Shown here in pieces: positions 35,525 through 44,600 of a DNA stretch of 64,000 nt. Location of the stretch: assembly GCF_009811315.1 (NCBI RefSeq), contig NZ_BLID01000010.1, positions 70,711 through 134,710 on the forward strand, given 5' to 3'. The notes beneath the pieces are model-generated. The model made no database searches, was not told the DNA's origin, and saw nothing but the letters and a program-made list of their open reading frames with translations. The position numbers and the translations under genes are program-made. Source of the DNA: Vibrio atypicus. GTDB lineage: Bacteria; Pseudomonadota; Gammaproteobacteria; Enterobacterales; Vibrionaceae. The first letter of the stretch is position 1. Every line of letters begins with the position of its first letter.

Positions 35525-36532
35525 TTAGAATGTTAGCGCACTTTGCCACTCGCGAATCCAAGATTTGCGGTTCTCTGCCACTTTATCTGCGCTGAAGCTC
35601 AATGCTTTGTTTGGCACTGTTAATGTTTCGAAACCTTGCGGTAACTCAACATTGGTCACTGGATACATCCAGTTGCCCGTTGGCATCACAGATTGGAACT
35701 CATCACTTAAGATAAAGGCCATGAATTCATCCGCGAGCGCTTGGTTTTTAGAACCTTTTACCTTAGCGGCAACTTCCACTTGTGTGTAGTGGCCTTCCGC
35801 GAAGTCGGCAGCTGCAAACTTTGCGTCGTTCTCAGCAATCAGGTGATACGCAGGAGAAGTGGTGTAAGAAAGAACCAGATCCGACTCACCTTCTAGGAAC
35901 ATAGAGTAAGCTTCAGACCAACCCTTAGTGACCGTTACCGTCTTCTTAGCTAAGTTTTGCCACGCATTGGCAACGTCATCGCCATATACTGACTTCATCC
36001 ATAGCATCAAGCCTTGACCAGGTGTTGATGTACGAGGATCTTGATAAATCACTTTAAGGTCGTCGCGTGACTCAACCAGCTCTTTTAAGCTTTTCGGTGG
36101 GTTAGCCAATTTCTCTTTGTTGTAAACAAAAGCGAAATAACCAAAGTCATAAGGAACAAACGTACTGTCACTCCAACCGTTAGGTAGTGTCACCGAATCA
36201 GTATCGACACTGTGCTCAGCAAGAAGGCCTGTCTTTTTCGCCTCAGCCATCAGATTGTTGTCGAGTCCAAGTACGATATCCGCCTTGCTATTGTTCCCTT
36301 CTAAGCGCAGACGGTTAAGAATCGAAACGCCATCATCCAGCGCGACAAAATTCACATCACAACCACACTTCTGCTCGAATGCTTGCTCGACTTTTGGACC
36401 TGGGCCCCAATCTGCTGCAAACGAATCATAGGTGTAAACTGTCAGAGACTTATCAGCAGCCACGGCTGAAAATGAAGATAGAGTTGCAACCGCAACTGCG
36501 CTTAAAGAAATGGTGCTTAGAGTGGTTTTCAC
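35525..36532 (-). CDS. thiB: Thiamine-binding periplasmic protein
   Basis: A 335-residue periplasmic binding protein for thiamine, TMP and TPP. It has a signal peptide (about residues 1-26, cleaved near SAVAA-DKSL), then LTVYTYDSFAADWGPGPKVE, characteristic of TbpA/ThiB. The chosen start is a GTG at 36532 preceded by AAGGAGAG. A frame continues upstream to 36688, but that stretch is the TPP riboswitch, not protein. First gene of the thiBPQ operon. Confidence 0.94.
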   Translation of the reverse strand: MKTTLSTISLSAVAVATLSSFSAVAADKSLTVYTYDSFAADWGPGPKVEQAFEQKCGCDVNFVALDDGVSILNRLRLEGNNSKADIVLGLDNNLMAEAKKTGLLAEHSVDTDSVTLPNGWSDSTFVPYDFGYFAFVYNKEKLANPPKSLKELVESRDDLKVIYQDPRTSTPGQGLMLWMKSVYGDDVANAWQNLAKKTVTVTKGWSEAYSMFLEGESDLVLSYTTSPAYHLIAENDAKFAAADFAEGHYTQVEVAAKVKGSKNQALADEFMAFILSDEFQSVMPTGNWMYPVTNVELPQGFETLTVPNKALSFSADKVAENRKSWIREWQSALTF

Positions 36533-36610
36533 TGCTCGCTCTCTCCTTGTTGAGCGGCACAGGCTTGAGGGACAAAAGCGAGGTAATTTATAGGTGCTAT
36601 GTCCGTACTC

Positions 36611-36717
36611 AATTCCTACGCCAGCATTATCTGGTTCAGGTCTACGGGTCCCGGACTTGAGTAAAGTCTCGATCTCAGCATCATTCACAGAATGAATTGC
36701 TCCCCGATGAGTGTCGG
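36611..36717 (-). ncRNA. TPP riboswitch (THI element)
   Basis: On the minus strand the THI blocks appear in order: CATCGGGGAGC, GCTGAGATCGAGAC, ACCCGTAGACCTGAACCAG and ATAATGCTGGCGTAGGAA. These are the pyrimidine- and pyrophosphate-binding halves of the aptamer. It ends about 80 bases before the thiB GTG and would shut off thiBPQ when TPP is plentiful. Confidence 0.95.
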
Positions 36718-36768
36718 CTAGATTGTAATAGTTATGAGACTCAATAGCTAGATTATGTTGTCTAAGGG

Positions 36769-37392
36769 TTAACCACGTTGGTCATATCCCCAGCGAGGAA
36801 CTAAGCCTTGCTCAACGCCAAGATGGTCCAAAATGCGTGCCACCATGAAGTCGACCAAGTCCTCAATCGACTTAGGCTGGTGATAAAAACCCGGTGCAGC
36901 TGGCATAATTGTGACGCCCATTTGCGACAGCTTATGCATGTTCTCAAGGTGGAGTGTCGAAAATGGCGTTTCACGAACCACCAGCAGCAATTGACCTCGC
37001 TCTTTCATCACCACGTCAGCAGCGCGCTCGATCAAATTATCAGACATGCCGTGAGCAATTGCGGCGACACTGCCAGCTGAACATGGGCATACCACCATCT
37101 GTTTTGGTGCAGCAGAACCTGAAGCGACCGGCGAGAACCAATCATCTTTACCACATACGGTGAGCTTTTCAGGGTTACAGTTTAAATGTTCTACCAATGT
37201 CTGCTGCGCAGCTTCCGGATTTCCAGGAAGTTTAAGACCATGTTCTGTTGCCAACACCACACGAGCTGCTGATGAGATCAATAAATAGACCCGATAGTCA
37301 GCGGCTAAAAGACACTCCAACAAACGTAATCCGTAAGGGGCGCCTGAAGCTCCAGTGAATGCAAGGGTGATCGCTTTCTGTTTACTACTCAT
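36769..37392 (-). CDS. ubiX: Flavin prenyltransferase UbiX
   Basis: A 207-residue enzyme that attaches a dimethylallyl group to FMN, making the prenyl-FMN cofactor of the UbiD decarboxylase in ubiquinone synthesis. The FMN-binding N-terminus ITLAFTGASGAPYGLRLLE and the segment VVCPCSAGSVAAIAHG are present. The ATG at 37392 matches homologues better than a TTG at 37407. It lies 15 bases after mpl and is probably cotranscribed with it. Confidence 0.95.
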   Translation of the reverse strand: MSSKQKAITLAFTGASGAPYGLRLLECLLAADYRVYLLISSAARVVLATEHGLKLPGNPEAAQQTLVEHLNCNPEKLTVCGKDDWFSPVASGSAAPKQMVVCPCSAGSVAAIAHGMSDNLIERAADVVMKERGQLLLVVRETPFSTLHLENMHKLSQMGVTIMPAAPGFYHQPKSIEDLVDFMVARILDHLGVEQGLVPRWGYDQRG

Positions 37393-37407
37393 GTTCGCGC
37401 TTCTCAA

Positions 37408-38769
37408 TTAACTCTTTTTCGCTGCTAATTGTTCTAACAACTTATTGTGGATACCTTCAAAGCCGCCATTACTCATTACCAATATCTGATCACCAGCTTT
37501 GGCTTGCAGAACAATACTCTCAACCAATAGGTCGACATTGTCTGACACCGTTGCATTCTGGCGACATTGCTGAGCAACCTCTTCAACAGACCAATCAATA
37601 CTGTCAGGTTGATACAAGAAGACTTCGTCCGCCGCCGCTAAAGATGCCGCCAACGTATCTTTATGAACACCGCGTTTCATGGTCGCGCTGCGAGGCTCTA
37701 ATACTGCGAGAATGCGCTTTTCACCGACCTTGTTACGTAATCCACCTAAGGTTAGTTCAATTGCAGTTGGGTGATGGGCAAAATCATCGTAAACCGTTAC
37801 CCCAGCGACTTCGCCTTTTAGCTCAAGACGGCGCTTGGTATTGATAAATTTAGCTAACGATTCACAAGCAAGATCCGCCGTTACACCTACATGACGCGCG
37901 GCAGCAATTGCCATCAGCGCGTTATCAACGTTGTGATCACCAACGAGATCCCATTTCACTTTCCCCACTTCTTGAGCTTGGAAGTGAACTTTAAAATGCG
38001 AACCATCACGGGTTACTTTCTCTGCTTGCCAGTCTCCTTGTTCGCCGCTGAACTCTTGCTCGCTCCAGCAACCGCGCGCTAAAACATCGTCTAACGCGCT
38101 ATCTTGCTTCGGTGCCAAAATGCGCCCGTTTCCTGGAACAGTACGCACTAAATGGTGAAACTGACGTTTGATTGCTTCAAGATCATCAAAGATGTCTGCG
38201 TGATCAAACTCCAAATTGTTCATCACTAACGTTCTTGGGTGGTAATGAACAAACTTAGAACGCTTGTCAAAAAAAGCGCTGTCATATTCGTCCGCTTCCA
38301 CGACAAAAAACATGCTTTCGCCCAATCGAGCAGAAACTCCAAAATTACCCAGAACACCACCAACCAAGAACCCTGGCTGATAACCGCAATCTTCGAGTAT
38401 CCATGCCAGCATACTTGAAGTGGTCGTTTTACCATGAGTCCCGGAAACCGCTAATACCCAGCGATCATGGAGCAAAAACTCTTGCAGCCACTGTGGACCA
38501 GAGGTGTAACGCATGTTGGTATTCAGCACGTGCTCAACACATGGATTACCACGGCTCATCGCATTGCCTATCACGACCAAATCCGGAGCCGGATCCAGCT
38601 GAGACGGGTCAAAGCCCTCTATAATATCAATACCTTGAGACTCAAGAAGCGTACTCATTGGAGGATAAACATTCTCGTCACTCCCCGTCACTTTATGTCC
38701 GAGTTGACGAGCTAACACCGCTGCGCCACCCATAAAAGTGCCACAAATCCCCAAGATATGAATATGCAT
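37408..38769 (-). CDS. mpl: Murein tripeptide ligase Mpl
   Basis: A 453-residue Mur-ligase-family enzyme that attaches the recycled tripeptide L-Ala-gamma-D-Glu-mDAP to UDP-MurNAc. Three Mur domains are evident: the N-terminal MHIHILGICGTFMGG, the ATP-binding GTHGKTTTSSMLAW (about 114-127), and the C-terminal LEPRSATMKRG. The opening GICGTFMGG rather than GIGGxGM distinguishes Mpl from MurC. It is upstream of ubiX and divergent from fbp. Confidence 0.95.
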   Translation of the reverse strand: MHIHILGICGTFMGGAAVLARQLGHKVTGSDENVYPPMSTLLESQGIDIIEGFDPSQLDPAPDLVVIGNAMSRGNPCVEHVLNTNMRYTSGPQWLQEFLLHDRWVLAVSGTHGKTTTSSMLAWILEDCGYQPGFLVGGVLGNFGVSARLGESMFFVVEADEYDSAFFDKRSKFVHYHPRTLVMNNLEFDHADIFDDLEAIKRQFHHLVRTVPGNGRILAPKQDSALDDVLARGCWSEQEFSGEQGDWQAEKVTRDGSHFKVHFQAQEVGKVKWDLVGDHNVDNALMAIAAARHVGVTADLACESLAKFINTKRRLELKGEVAGVTVYDDFAHHPTAIELTLGGLRNKVGEKRILAVLEPRSATMKRGVHKDTLAASLAAADEVFLYQPDSIDWSVEEVAQQCRQNATVSDNVDLLVESIVLQAKAGDQILVMSNGGFEGIHNKLLEQLAAKKS

Positions 38770-39079
38770 AGACTGACCCTATATCAGGCAAAAATAGTGA
38801 AGTCATTATGGCGATAAAGCACTGAAAAGCGAACTACTTTGATCACTGTATGACGCAAGCCTTACTTATTTGAACAAATCTCAACCAAACCAATTGCTCA
38901 CCGTTTTGTTATGAAAACTATTCTCAAGTCGACAAATAAATTGAGATCTCAAGCAGTTAGTTCATTACCAATAAAAAGATCCTGCTTTTACACTTAGAGC
39001 GAGCATTTAGAAACGATCCGTATAGAGATTATCAATGCCACATCCCCCTATAATTTGAAGCGACTTTTAAGGAAAAATC
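38770..39079. promoter_or_regulatory. Divergent mpl/fbp intergenic region
   Basis: This 310-base AT-rich gap contains no supported gene. A TATAAT at 39049-39054 lies about 25 bases upstream of the fbp ATG and may be its -10 element. AAGGA sits at the expected ribosome-binding position. No -35 of good quality and no hairpin stand out. Confidence 0.4.
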
Positions 39080-40096
39080 ATGTCTGGAATGCGCACCCTT
39101 GGCGAGTTCATTGTTGAGAAACAAGCGGACTTCCCCCACGCTAGCGGTGATCTATCATCCCTGCTTTCTTCCATTCGCCTTGCAGCTAAAATCGTAAACC
39201 GCGAAATCAACGCCGCTGGTCTTGGTGATATCACAGGCGCAGTAGGCACTGAAAACGTTCAAGGCGAAGATCAACAAAAACTGGATCTTTACGCCAACGA
39301 GAAGTTTAAAGCCGCGCTTGAAGCACGCGACCAAGTGTGTGGTGTAGCAAGTGAAGAAGAAGACGAAGCGGTAGCCTTCAACAAAGAACTCAACAAAAAC
39401 GCAAAATACGTTGTATTGATGGACCCATTAGATGGTTCTTCAAACATCGACGTGAATGTTTCTGTTGGTACTATCTTCTCAATCTACCGTCGCGTGTCTC
39501 CAATTGGCACCCCACCAACAGAAGAAGATTTCCTTCAGCCAGGTCATAAACAAGTGGCGGCGGGTTACGTCATTTATGGTTCTTCAACCATGTTGGTGTA
39601 CACCACAGGTAACGGCGTCAACGGTTTTACTTATGATCCATCGCTCGGTACTTTCTGCCTTTCTCACGAGAATATGATGATTCCTCAAGATGGCACCATC
39701 TACTCGATCAACGAAGGTAACTACATTCGCTTCCCTATGGGCGTGAAAAAGTACATCAAGTACTGCCAAGAAAATGCACCAAGTGAGAATCGCCCATACA
39801 CATCTCGCTACATTGGTTCACTCGTAGCCGACTTCCATCGTAACCTACTTAAAGGCGGTATCTACTTGTACCCAAGCACGCAAAGTCACCCGAACGGTAA
39901 ACTGCGTCTTTTGTATGAGTGCAACCCAATGGCTTACATCATTGAGCAAGCTGGCGGTGTGGCCTCTGATGGTGTCACTCGTATCATGGACATCAAGCCA
40001 ACCGAACTGCACCAACGCGTGCCATTCTTTGTAGGCTCTAAAAACATGGTCAACAAAGTCGAAGAGTTCTTAGAGCTCAATCGAGACGAAGAATAA
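39080..40096 (+). CDS. fbp: Fructose-1,6-bisphosphatase class 1
   Basis: A 338-residue gluconeogenic enzyme that hydrolyses fructose-1,6-bisphosphate to fructose-6-phosphate. The metal-site residues occur in VASEEEDEA and VVLMDPLDGSSNIDVN, the phosphate and substrate loops in TSRYIGSLVADFHRNL, and the C-terminal YECNPMAYIIEQAGG is conserved. Its length equals the usual class 1 size. It begins at ATG after AAGGAAAAATC. Single gene with its own terminator. Confidence 0.97.
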   Translation: MSGMRTLGEFIVEKQADFPHASGDLSSLLSSIRLAAKIVNREINAAGLGDITGAVGTENVQGEDQQKLDLYANEKFKAALEARDQVCGVASEEEDEAVAFNKELNKNAKYVVLMDPLDGSSNIDVNVSVGTIFSIYRRVSPIGTPPTEEDFLQPGHKQVAAGYVIYGSSTMLVYTTGNGVNGFTYDPSLGTFCLSHENMMIPQDGTIYSINEGNYIRFPMGVKKYIKYCQENAPSENRPYTSRYIGSLVADFHRNLLKGGIYLYPSTQSHPNGKLRLLYECNPMAYIIEQAGGVASDGVTRIMDIKPTELHQRVPFFVGSKNMVNKVEEFLELNRDEE

Positions 40097-40105
40097 CCCA
40101 GTATA

Positions 40106-40128
40106 AAAGGCGCTCATTGAGCGCCTTT
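40106..40128 (+). terminator. fbp terminator
   Basis: Stem AAAGGCGCTCA/TGAGCGCCTTT followed by CTTA, 9 bases beyond the fbp stop. Confidence 0.83.
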
Positions 40129-40281
40129 CTTATGATTAGCTCAGTTCAACTATAATAATGTCATTTCCTGAGCCAAGTCTCGCTCGCTGTATTTACAGAA
40201 AACCGAGTTTAGCAGTAAGGTATTTAGGTTAAATTTCAGCCCATACTCCTCACAGAGGAAATCAAAAAAGGAACTTTAACT

Positions 40282-40806
40282 ATGAGCTTAAATGACGTAC
40301 CGGCAGGCAAGTCTCTTCCAGATGACATCTATGTCGTTATTGAAATTCCAGCCAATGCTGACCCAATCAAATACGAAGTCGATAAAGATTCAGGCGCTGT
40401 GTTTGTTGATCGCTTTATGTCAGCACCAATGTTCTACCCTTGCAACTATGGCTATGTAAACCACACTTTGTCACTCGATGGCGATCCCGTTGATGTCCTT
40501 GTTCCCACTCCTCATCCATTGATGCCCGGTTCAGTGATACGCTGTCGCCCTGTGGGTGTGTTGAAGATGACCGATGAGTCAGGCGAAGATGCCAAAGTGT
40601 TTGCAGTACCACACTCTAAACTGTCTAAAGAGTACGAACATATTCAAGATGTGGGCGATATTCCTGAGTTACTGAAAGCGCAAATTACTCATTTTTTTGA
40701 GCGATACAAAGAGTTGGAATCGGGTAAATGGGTGAAAGTAGAGGGTTGGGAAGATGCCGCCGCTGCTCGCAAAGAGATCATGGAATCCTTTGAGCGTGCC
40801 AATTAA
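40282..40806 (+). CDS. ppa: Inorganic pyrophosphatase, family I
   Basis: A 174-residue cytoplasmic enzyme that hydrolyses pyrophosphate and drives biosynthetic reactions forward. The family I signature DGDPVDVLV (Asp residues bind Mg2+) and YPCNYGYVNHTL are present. Length is within two residues of E. coli Ppa. AAAAGGAA precedes the ATG. The 153-base gap from the fbp terminator shows no other gene. Confidence 0.97.
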   Translation: MSLNDVPAGKSLPDDIYVVIEIPANADPIKYEVDKDSGAVFVDRFMSAPMFYPCNYGYVNHTLSLDGDPVDVLVPTPHPLMPGSVIRCRPVGVLKMTDESGEDAKVFAVPHSKLSKEYEHIQDVGDIPELLKAQITHFFERYKELESGKWVKVEGWEDAAAARKEIMESFERAN

Positions 40807-40827
40807 TGACTTCTAGTTTCCAATAGC

Positions 40828-40855
40828 AAAGAGCCAGCATCACTGCTGGCTCTTT
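40828..40855. terminator. Terminator behind ppa
   Basis: Perfect stem AAAGAGCCAGCA/TGCTGGCTCTTT between ppa (plus) and the DUF2799 lipoprotein (minus), which converge on it. Confidence 0.85.
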
Positions 40856-40862
40856 CAATTAA

Positions 40863-41228
40863 TCACAATCGTCCTGCGGTTGAATTTCGCCCAGAGATAT
40901 AATCTTGGTTAAAGAATGGGTTAAGGTCATCACAGACACCATAATAAGGCATGCCTTTTACTCCTAGAATATAAGCATCCTGTTCGCAATAAACCCCACG
41001 CCCTGCCTGATATCCATCGAGATAAGCCGCATAGAGTTCAGGCGTGAGGATCCCCAAATCATCGAGCTTGGCTAAACGAGATTCTGACTGCTTCAAATAC
41101 CCTTGCTCACCTCGCGTTTCACCATATTGGCTCCAAGCGGCAGCAGAATCTGACTGCGGAGTAGGGACTGCAGCACAACCCGCGACAAACAGTGTCAGCC
41201 CAATTGAGATGACTCTTTTCAATCTCAT
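40863..41228 (-). CDS. DUF2799 lipoprotein
   Basis: A 121-residue predicted lipoprotein. A short basic-hydrophobic signal ends in the lipobox FVAGC (Cys18). The mature part contains the DUF2799-like segment ESRLAKLDDLGILTPELYAA and YLDGYQAGRG, with two further cysteines. Function is unknown. The ATG at 41228 begins the signal peptide; the frame continues upstream to 41285 inside ytfP and is not used. It is 16 bases downstream of ytfP on the same strand, so it may be the last member of the tamA-tamB-ytfP group. Confidence 0.8.
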   Translation of the reverse strand: MRLKRVISIGLTLFVAGCAAVPTPQSDSAAAWSQYGETRGEQGYLKQSESRLAKLDDLGILTPELYAAYLDGYQAGRGVYCEQDAYILGVKGMPYYGVCDDLNPFFNQDYISGRNSTAGRL

Positions 41229-41244
41229 CGTTCTCTCCTTGCGA

Positions 41245-41592
41245 TTAGACACGCTGACACCAATCACCTGACGATAATAGAACATCCAATTGGCTTGTAT
41301 CTTGGTAAAGGTAAATCCATGCTAGACCAAATGGCGTCTCAATTTGCTCTCGGCGATACTCAATAGGCACGTCTTCAAGCTTATCAATTCGCGCTAATGT
41401 TACATCATCAATCAAGTAAACTTCACCGACAATTCGGTGATGTCCAGCAATCACAGCAGGATACGCCCCTAAATCATAGAGCGCATATTCAGGCAATGTC
41501 TCATGCTGACCAAGAAACTCGCTCTTTTCCAAGAAGGCTTGATTGCTGCCTCCTTGACGCAAGGTGCCATAAACAAAAAGTAAGTGTTGCAT
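41245..41592 (-). CDS. ytfP: Gamma-glutamylcyclotransferase-like protein YtfP
   Basis: A 115-residue GGCT/AIG2-like protein. The family opening FVYGTLRQGGSNQAFL is clear. A Glu in the VGEVYLID region corresponds to the usual catalytic position. Related enzymes cyclise gamma-glutamyl amides, but the substrate of YtfP is not known. It lies 23 bases downstream of tamB, the same order as in E. coli (ytfM-ytfN-ytfP). Confidence 0.9.
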   Translation of the reverse strand: MQHLLFVYGTLRQGGSNQAFLEKSEFLGQHETLPEYALYDLGAYPAVIAGHHRIVGEVYLIDDVTLARIDKLEDVPIEYRREQIETPFGLAWIYLYQDTSQLDVLLSSGDWCQRV

Positions 41593-41615
41593 TGCTTTCC
41601 CTGCCCTCTTGCTAT

Positions 41616-44600
41616 TTAGTTGAATTCAAACTGATAGAGTAAGTCTACTGCACTGCTGACACCCGTTACTGTCTCAACGTAAAGATCCGTCATCAATCTA
41701 TAACGTACTGTAAACTCACCAACAGAATCAAAAATACCCACGCCATATTTAACCTGTAAACCCGGTAAAACATAGCCACTCACGGTAACTTGAGAGTCTT
41801 CCCCTGATCCAGCGGTATCAAGTTGCAAATCTTGCACACCGAAAGCCTCGCCAATTTCACCTACCACGCGACCGCTCTGGGCTAAACTCAAACCAATCAA
41901 AGTTGTTGTCATGGCGTTACCACCAGATTCCCCATCAATATCTTGCCCGCGTAGTAAGTAAGAGAGCGCGTTTGCTTGTGGCATCGCTGGATCTGAGAAA
42001 ATAGTGACTATTGGCTCTGTCGCTGGGCCAGTTACTTTCACACCCGCTGTGACATCATCTTGAGTGTTGTCCGGGTTACGGATAGCCGTAATCTGAACGT
42101 ATGGCTGATCCACTGGACCATTCATCAAAATCTTGCCTTGTTCAATTACCAAATCTTGACCAAAGGATTGATATGAACCGTCAATAATGTTGATTTCACC
42201 AGTTATAAATGGCCCTTTATCGCGCTGGGCAACATTCAAGTTACCTTTTAGTCCACCTTCAAGGCCAAATGCGGACAGTTTAAAGTCATCCCCAATCGAG
42301 ATATTAATATTCGTTTCGACAGCAAACGGTATGGACGACATGCTCTCTTCAGGTTGAAGTTGTTCATTGAGTATCACCTGATCTTTCGATATGCCAATCG
42401 CACTCGGTGGCAACTCCTCAACGACAATACGCCCCCATGGTAAACCAATATCACCCTCAATTTTGGCGAATTTTGGTGTCGCTGAAATAGTCATATCAGG
42501 AACTACTTTAATGTCGACCATGGGCGGCACTTCCACTTTCAATTCAGAAGCAAATACTCTTAGTTTGGTACTCCACTCCTCAAGATTGTGCCAATCTGCA
42601 TCACCTGTTAGCTTCAAAGTCCCATCAGGCGTATTGAGGCCCGCCTTTAACTGAGCTTGATAGCCCGAAAAGTCGATAGTTAAGCGTCCAGAATCGACTT
42701 GCACTGGAGAGATTTGCCCCTGCAAACGCATGTCATCAATGACAAACTGGCCATCCACCTTAGGCTGCATAACCGGGCCAGAGAAGGCTAAATCTGTGGT
42801 AATACTCGACTTAAGCTCGTTATACTCCCCAAGTAGAGGTGACAAGAAATCTAAGGTAAAGGTAGAAAGCTGCAGTTTGCCATCAATTTGCTTATCTTCG
42901 ACCAACACATTCGGAATCGTTGCCTTACCCGAGATATCACCATTGTCACGAACATCGATTAACCAATCGGCATCTAATCGGTCTTGCTTCAACACGGCAT
43001 TAAGTTTGATGGATTCCCAACCCACTTGTAGTGGCTGATCAAGTTTTTGTGTCACTTGACCGCTAGGCAACTCCACAGAAACCTTAACCTCAGGAGAGTT
43101 TGCACCATCCCACTTTGCCCATACATCCGCATTCGCTTCACCTTTCAGCTCTGTCGCCTCAGGAACAAATGCTTTGATTTGATCGAAGTTAAATTGCTTC
43201 ACGCTTAAGCTGGCTTCACCACTCTCACCTACTTTGATGTTTTCATTTAAACAGAGTGAAGAGTCTGCTTGCAGCCAACAATGCGCAGCCACTGATACCT
43301 GTTGAGTGGCCATTTCAAAGCCAATTGGCGTTGAATGATCGAGCGTCCACTCACCTTGTTCAGAAGAGATGCTCATTCGTTCTAATGCGCCATTCCAACT
43401 GATATCAGGTTTATCAACTAAAGAACCCGCGAGTGCTAAGCTGGTCGAAGCAATATTGGAGACCACATCCAGTGTCAGTTGATGTGCTTTTTGAGTGCCA
43501 TTAAAGACCAGAGATACGTCATCGATTACATGATCTTGATAGGTCGCATCGCTAATTTTCAGCTCTAAATCACCGCTTGGCGCAGGTAAAGGTGTCACGT
43601 TGCCTTTTAACGTTACGTGTTTGACCGTTGCTTGCTGTTTCCAGTCGAGTGAATCAACATCCAATGCAAGCTTCACTCGAGGCTCTTTCAACGGACCACG
43701 CAGCACCACATCACCAATCGCCTTACCATTTAAGTCAGGTACGGATTTCGCTAACTGTGGCAAATCAAGTGACAAATGCATCCGCCACTCGTCGGTGAGT
43801 TTGCCTTTTGCATGAATATTATTTGGTCCATGGGACAAGACTAGGCCATCAGTATCAAACCTTAAATTACCATTCCCTCTAACATCAGAAGCGTTGAGCT
43901 GACCTTCAATATTTAATGGGTACTCCCGTAAGATACCGTCAATATCTAGCTTACTCACCGCGACTTTCCAACCGCCAGCTTCAGTCAATGAGCCTGTCGT
44001 CGATACAACGCCACTGATATCACCTTCAGCGTCTGGCCACTGTAATCCCGGTTGGATATGGGTTAAGGATAGATTTGCTGCCCAATTGATTGGCTCTTTC
44101 CAGTTAGCCATCACATCACCCGATACAGAACCACCTAAGGTATTCAATTGGATAGACGATAAATCGATCTGCTCAAGTGTACCTTTACCATCAACCCTTA
44201 GATCTAAATCAGGTAGGTCTTTGCCTTTTATCTTGGTGGTGAGATCCACACTATAACCATCTAGAGATCCTTTCGATTCGAGATGGTCAATCGTGACAAA
44301 GTAGTCTCCTTTGCCGTGTAGTGGCCATTGGACATCGCCTTTTTGCAATTTGATATCAAAGGGCAGTTCAGGTTCTAATGGCTGAAGTTGAGCTTGAAGT
44401 GTCGCTTCGGCTAATCCACCCAACTCAGCATTAAGGTTCAAGTCAGCGACACTGCCACTGGCGGTTAATTGTAGAGTCTGACCATTTGCGGTCTCCTCTT
44501 TCACCGTCGCTTGCAACTTAAGGTCGAGTGGATATCCCTGGTTAAGGGTAACTTGACTTTCAAGTTGTGCTTCAACCTCTGGCATCTCTAATTCTAAAGT

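Noticed and set aside
36533..36688. N-terminal extension of ThiB
   Set aside because: This stretch is the TPP aptamer and its expression region; the GTG at 36532 starts a proper signal peptide after AAGGAGAG.
38911..39000. Short ORF (about 28 codons, MKTILKSTNK...) in the mpl-fbp gap
   Set aside because: No ribosome-binding site, no hydrophobic or conserved pattern; expected by chance in AT-rich DNA.
40190..40201. CTGTATTTACAG as a possible LexA site before ppa
   Set aside because: Only four bases separate the half-sites; LexA boxes need eight.
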